Part shown: one piece after another, positions 61,701 to 64,000 of the stretch
Layout of the letters: every line of letters begins with the position of its first letter
How positions within the stretch are numbered: the stretch's first letter is position 1
DNA from: an uncultured Latescibacterota bacterium
GTDB lineage: Bacteria; Latescibacterota; UBA2968
Direction: 5' to 3'
DNA: 64,000 nucleotides
NCBI GenBank assembly: GCA_951812755.1
Contig: OX638329.1
Location: 4,844,522 to 4,908,521 of the forward strand
Translations under genes and position numbers: made by a program
Notes under the pieces: model-generated
What the model saw: the letters and a program-made list of their open reading frames with translations, nothing else
Told to the model about the DNA's origin: nothing
The model's database searches: none

Positions 61701-61950
61701 AATCGGAGTGGGAGATCTGGGACTGTATATTTCTCGAATCGAAGATACGCAACGGGCCTTATCCACTTCTCAAGCCCGCGAAATCGTGCCATTGGATGAA
61801 CATGATCGCCGCTACATCCTCGACGTACTCAAAGCCACGAAATATCAGATAAAGGGGCCTGGTGGCGCAGCAACACTGCTTGGGGTACCGCCTTCTACCC
61901 TGTATGGAAAAATGAAAAAACTGGGCATCAAAAATAGAAAATCAAAGTAG
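58750..61950 (+). CDS. Reg_prop beta-propeller sensor fused to sigma-54 activator
   Basis: A 1066-residue regulator. The ATG at 58750 has AAGG ten bases upstream. Residues 10-640 hold 14 Reg_prop-type repeats (for example EDSKGYLWFATWGNG and LLDRAGNLWIATQGGL), enough for two seven-bladed propellers, followed by a Y_Y_Y domain near 645-720 (LPPGDYTFQVRAIDRDLNY). A sigma-54 AAA+ domain follows: Walker A GETGVGKG near 777, the sigma-54 contact loop GAFTSA (GAFTGA variant) near 824, Walker B GTLFLDEVGDM, and a C-terminal Fis-type HTH (GGAATLLGVPPSTLYGKMKK). No signal peptide, membrane helix, histidine kinase or receiver was found, unlike hybrid two-component sensors with the same propellers. It probably senses an intracellular ligand and activates the divergent sigma-54 promoter. 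Confidence 0.9.
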   Translation: MTKPLDRTGTYRTYSIADGLAGMRIEHIAEDSKGYLWFATWGNGVSRFDGDVFQNFTRRDGLINDHTYFILQDSQNRLWFGTENGVCWYNGTVFHHLEDEGIAGRAVHSIYEDSEGRIWFGGTRTMGYYDGTAFHDLIPLYLQDYEQPPSPQWSNLCWGITEDPQGHMWFGFDYPIRFDGTSFHRYDEKEGFPRDGNVYSVGRDPAGKVWIGRLGHRDGLWCYADGAFQSVQVDLGGGLRKIQCDGTGRMWFSTSEGVLYQDGEGFSRFTPADGLPHPAVKAVFQDRDHQYWFATWGGVVLYDTQISVFDLSAEFSSNVSEVSQLVQDRRGDIWVGCVVYLLNPLNKSVFRFDGEHFAFAGTEYDFDINNCFAIYEDHEGYLWFGGRNGLFRYDGQKVEKIETIAELDGKSISAIAQDSQGGFLFGHWENSTGTKRKDIFASALKLIYQRGEQFQTIFVENEKKDPFSRIGTVVIGRNGEIYFHLVCHHFSVGDKGLARWHPEDGLKFYGVEDGLIDDRVNDLLLDRAGNLWIATQGGLSCFDGNIFHNFTTADGLPSNRIHCLHEDRKGHIWLGTDGGVAHYDGQFFQIIKSPHIGPVSQILEDRDGAFWFGTIQNSLVRYRQRQNPPQIRPLQVIANKVYENAKEVIVSKTDQNVIFEYKGLSFSTHPSDMLYVYRLKGYDPDWQPATRKMRAHYRDLPPGDYTFQVRAIDRDLNYSEIAHVQLSITADPRIEALTDVINRRGSQKFIGHSAALRQFQDNLEKIASTNITVLILGETGVGKGLAARMLHALSAHSNGPFIEVNCGALPGALVDSELFGHERGAFTSAVSHRLGRVELAEGGTLFLDEVGDMAVETQVKLLRLLEEGTFERVGSSETLTAKTRIVAATNRDLKEMVNEGDFREDLYYRLNAFLMYLPPLRERKEDIPELAEYFKDRLSAHIGKQIDPLTPEIIEILQAYDWPGNVRELEHTIQRAVILCPDSQIGVGDLGLYISRIEDTQRALSTSQAREIVPLDEHDRRYILDVLKATKYQIKGPGGAATLLGVPPSTLYGKMKKLGIKNRKSK

Positions 61951-61951
61951 A

Positions 61952-62908
61952 TTATATATTATCGCGAATTTTTTCCCAAACAGTCGCCGCGGCGTGGACA
62001 TCTTGAATCGCCAGACCGCTCGAATACGCAATACACCCTTGCCCGCGCAAGTGTTCCAAATGCCCCAACGCCGCATGCCCGATATTCAGTATCTCATCCC
62101 CCTCACCTTTTACCCAGCGGGGCGTATCTACTCTCTCGCGCAACGCGAGAAACTCGCCCGAATTCAACACCTGCTCACCGTGATCTGGCACAACAAATCG
62201 CCGCGTCAACAAACCTGGATCCAATTGCGTGGAGCGTCCATCGCCCCCAATTACGGAAATATGAACATGACTTTTCACATCAAATAAAATCGGCTCTGGC
62301 GTAGGCACAGAAGTAAAAATAGCATCTGCCCCATCAATACAGGTCTCAATATCCGCGACCATCTCCAGATCACAGGAAATATCCCCCCCAACATCTGCAC
62401 AATACGCCGCGCGCCTCTCTGCCGTCCTGCTCGTTACACGTATGGTCTCTGGCGCCAGAGTCACATCAATACACTTGCCCATTGCCTGTGCAATACGCCC
62501 CGTCCCCAGAATCGCCGCCGTGCGTACAGGCGTCTTCGCCAAATACTTTGCGCCCAACGCGCCCGCCGCACCCGTACGCATATTGGTAATATACTCGGCA
62601 TCCAGCGTGACTCGGTCGCCCCTCCGCACATCCTCCAATTCGATCACAGCGGTTCTCGAACCCAACCGCCCCACCTTGACATCCGAACGCTCTTCGATAA
62701 CCTTTTGTCCCATAAATCTCCCCTTCCACCAGCCCGGCATCACCAGACGAAAAAGGTCCATCTCTCCCTCGCGCGAAACTTCCTCTTTACGCAACGGATT
62801 GACCATTTTCCCAAGACCATAGAGCCGAAACGCCTCGTCGCAACTCTCGACAAAATCCCGCGTTGTCATCACCGCAGCGATTTGCTCATCTGAAATATAC
62901 TGTCTCAT
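61952..62908 (-). CDS. Ornithine cyclodeaminase/mu-crystallin family protein
   Basis: A 318-residue NAD(P)-dependent protein of the OCD family, which includes ornithine cyclodeaminases and imine reductases. The Rossmann loop is AAILGTGRIAQAM near residue 130, preceded by the family segment DAEYITNMRTGAAGALGAKYLA, and AIFTSVPTPEPILF follows. The catalytic Lys and Asp of true OCD are not certain here. It is convergent with the activator gene, one base after its stop, and has a good ribosome-binding site (AGGAGATG). Function probably a ketimine or amino acid reduction. Confidence 0.88.
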   Translation of the reverse strand: MRQYISDEQIAAVMTTRDFVESCDEAFRLYGLGKMVNPLRKEEVSREGEMDLFRLVMPGWWKGRFMGQKVIEERSDVKVGRLGSRTAVIELEDVRRGDRVTLDAEYITNMRTGAAGALGAKYLAKTPVRTAAILGTGRIAQAMGKCIDVTLAPETIRVTSRTAERRAAYCADVGGDISCDLEMVADIETCIDGADAIFTSVPTPEPILFDVKSHVHISVIGGDGRSTQLDPGLLTRRFVVPDHGEQVLNSGEFLALRERVDTPRWVKGEGDEILNIGHAALGHLEHLRGQGCIAYSSGLAIQDVHAAATVWEKIRDNI

Positions 62909-62934
62909 GTATCATCTCCTGATTCGTCTATCCA

Positions 62935-62963
62935 TTGACATTTGTTTTTGGGCGATCTATTTT
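62935..62963 (+). promoter_or_regulatory. Sigma-70 promoter for CBM9-like gene
   Basis: TTGACA (62935-62940) and TATTTT (62958-62963), 17-base spacer, 48 bases before the GTG start at 63012 and divergent from the OCD-like gene. Confidence 0.65.
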
Positions 62964-63011
62964 AGGGCTATAGGGATATAATATAATCAACTGAACCGGA
63001 CGGGGTGATGA

Positions 63012-63773
63012 GTGAGACTATTTACACTCAAAACAGCCTCTCTAATTTTACTTCTCGGGGAGATTTTCATGACACAATCAATTCATGCCGATCGCCCAAT
63101 GTACACTATTTATCGCGCAGGCACACCAATTGTAATTGACGGACGCCTAAATGAACCCGCATGGGTCGCAGCCCCAGACGTAGGAGCTTTTGTATTTCCG
63201 TGGTACGAATCGGGCAAAAAAGAACAAACCATAGCCAAAATGCTTTGGGATGACACTTATTTATACGTCTCGTACATCTGTGAAGATGCACATATTTGGG
63301 CAGAACACACCGCGCGCGATTCCGACGTGTGGAAAGACGACACCGTCGAGGTATTTACAGCACCCAACCCCAATCAGCCCCAGGCTTATTTCAATATTGA
63401 AATGAACGTACTCGGCATCTTTCTCGACCAATTTCATCCACAAGGCCCGGACGCGCCCGTACCCGGCGAGTGGAACGGCGAAGGTATTCAGATCAAAACG
63501 CAAATCGTCGGCACATTAAACGATGACAGCGACGAAGATGAATACTGGATATTGGAAGCCGCCATACCCTTTGCAAATTTTGCACACGTCGCCGTGCATA
63601 CCCCCCCAGAGATAGGTGACATCTGGCACCTCAATCTAAATCGTCTGGGCGGCAAAACCAATGAGCAATTTAGCCAGTGGTCGGGCAGCCGCACGCCGCA
63701 GCCGCAATTTCATTCACCAGATGATTTTGGACGGGTGGTATTCTCGGATAAGGCGAGTCCATTCTGGCGGTAA
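63012..63773 (+). CDS. Secreted carbohydrate-binding CBM9-like protein
   Basis: A 253-residue exported protein. It starts with GTG and a signal peptide (residues 1-27, ending QSIHA). The remainder is a single CBM9-like beta-sandwich: PIVIDGRLNEPAWVAAPDVG at the start, KMLWDDTYLYVSYICEDAHI and WKDDTVEVFTAPN in the middle, and WILEAAIPFANF with GDIWHLNLNRL near the end, all typical of CBM9-like proteins. No catalytic domain is present. The C45 peptidase gene follows 19 bases after its stop. It probably binds a glycan or other sugar-containing compound. Confidence 0.85.
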   Translation: MRLFTLKTASLILLLGEIFMTQSIHADRPMYTIYRAGTPIVIDGRLNEPAWVAAPDVGAFVFPWYESGKKEQTIAKMLWDDTYLYVSYICEDAHIWAEHTARDSDVWKDDTVEVFTAPNPNQPQAYFNIEMNVLGIFLDQFHPQGPDAPVPGEWNGEGIQIKTQIVGTLNDDSDEDEYWILEAAIPFANFAHVAVHTPPEIGDIWHLNLNRLGGKTNEQFSQWSGSRTPQPQFHSPDDFGRVVFSDKASPFWR

Positions 63774-63792
63774 TCGCAAAAGGAGAAAAAAC

Positions 63793-64000
63793 ATGTCGCA
63801 AACATTGCCATTGCTCGAAGTCAGTGGTTCGCCAACCGAGCGAGGTCGTGCGCATGGCGAGGCATTTAAGGAACTGATCCGGGACCTGGTCGCCATCAAT
63901 TTTGAAGATATGGTCCAGGGAACACAGGGCTATCTGACAAAAGAGCGCGTATATGAAATTGTATCAACTTACGCGGGCCCCAATCGCGACTATGCACCCC
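63793..64000 (+). CDS. Peptidase C45/acyltransferase family protein (3' partial)
   Basis: The window ends inside this gene; 69 codons are present. The N-terminal segment LEVSGSPTERGRAHGEAFKE fits the start of the C45 (acyl-CoA:6-aminopenicillanic acid acyltransferase-like) family, in which a Gly-x-Pro-x-ERG-x2-HGE pattern precedes the autoprocessing cysteine. That cysteine is not reached. AAAGGAG lies eight bases before the ATG, and it is probably in an operon with the CBM9-like gene. Confidence 0.7.
   Translation, partial: MSQTLPLLEVSGSPTERGRAHGEAFKELIRDLVAINFEDMVQGTQGYLTKERVYEIVSTYAGPNRDYAP

Overview
The window reads as a chromosomal contig from an uncultivated, probably marine or sponge-associated, Gram-negative heterotroph. 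Two GWxTD-domain proteins, an FtsX/MacB-type permease, a DUF6785/6784-type membrane protein, several PhyH dioxygenases, Cys-type sulfatases, GH29 fucosidase and selAB together fit Latescibacterota (former WS3) or a neighbouring FCB-type phylum best; this is inferred from gene families, not from a marker gene. No rRNA, tRNA or CRISPR was seen.

Layout. 1-3.2 kb: 3' end of an IlvD/Edd sugar-acid dehydratase, then modBC without modA. 3.2-9.7 kb: tandem terminators, a promoter with tiny genes leading to an ECF sigma factor, a MITE-like repeat, an FtsX-type permease, a DUF433 protein and two poorly known genes. 9.9-18.6 kb: TPR-GWxTD protein, glycerate kinase, PhyH and TauD dioxygenases, a large transporter-like membrane protein, an epimerase and a QueD-like enzyme. 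18.6-25.3 kb: a group-2 sigma-70 factor with a LexA-like palindrome inside its promoter, then a membrane/coiled-coil protein and an RND efflux pair. 25.3-42.9 kb: catabolic genes (two sulfatases, TIM-barrel isomerase, aminotransferase, PhyH, amidohydrolase, enolase-superfamily enzyme, serine hydrolase, GH29 fucosidase, dehydrogenase, Uma2 protein) that suggest use of sulfated, fucose-containing glycans, with a minus-strand gtrA/DUF2723 pair inside. 43.2-51.4 kb: selA-selB, hicB-hicA, a second GWxTD gene, class I aldolase fbaB and mazG.

51.4-62 kb is the accessory region and the most interesting part. On the minus strand lie secreted repeat beta-propeller proteins and two SUMF1-like (C-type-lectin fold) proteins, mixed with fragments: the C-terminal part of a reverse transcriptase carrying YVDD, a truncated WG-repeat gene, an orphan propeller tail and an IS3-type transposase tail. 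This looks like a decayed diversity-generating retroelement (DGR) locus with its lectin-fold targets; no template repeat or Avd gene was found. The cassette starts at a textbook sigma-54 promoter (minus strand, 58492 to 58477). The divergent neighbour (58750-61950) encodes a 14-blade Reg_prop sensor fused directly to a sigma-54 AAA+ activator and Fis-type HTH, with no membrane segment or kinase. The proposed system is a cytosolic propeller-sensor activator that switches on a secreted propeller/lectin-fold cassette.

62-64 kb: an ornithine-cyclodeaminase-like gene, a CBM9-like secreted protein and the start of a C45 peptidase/acyltransferase gene. Seven promoters of the form TTGACN-17-TANNNT or close to it were seen, so the housekeeping sigma factor appears to use standard sigma-70 sequences.
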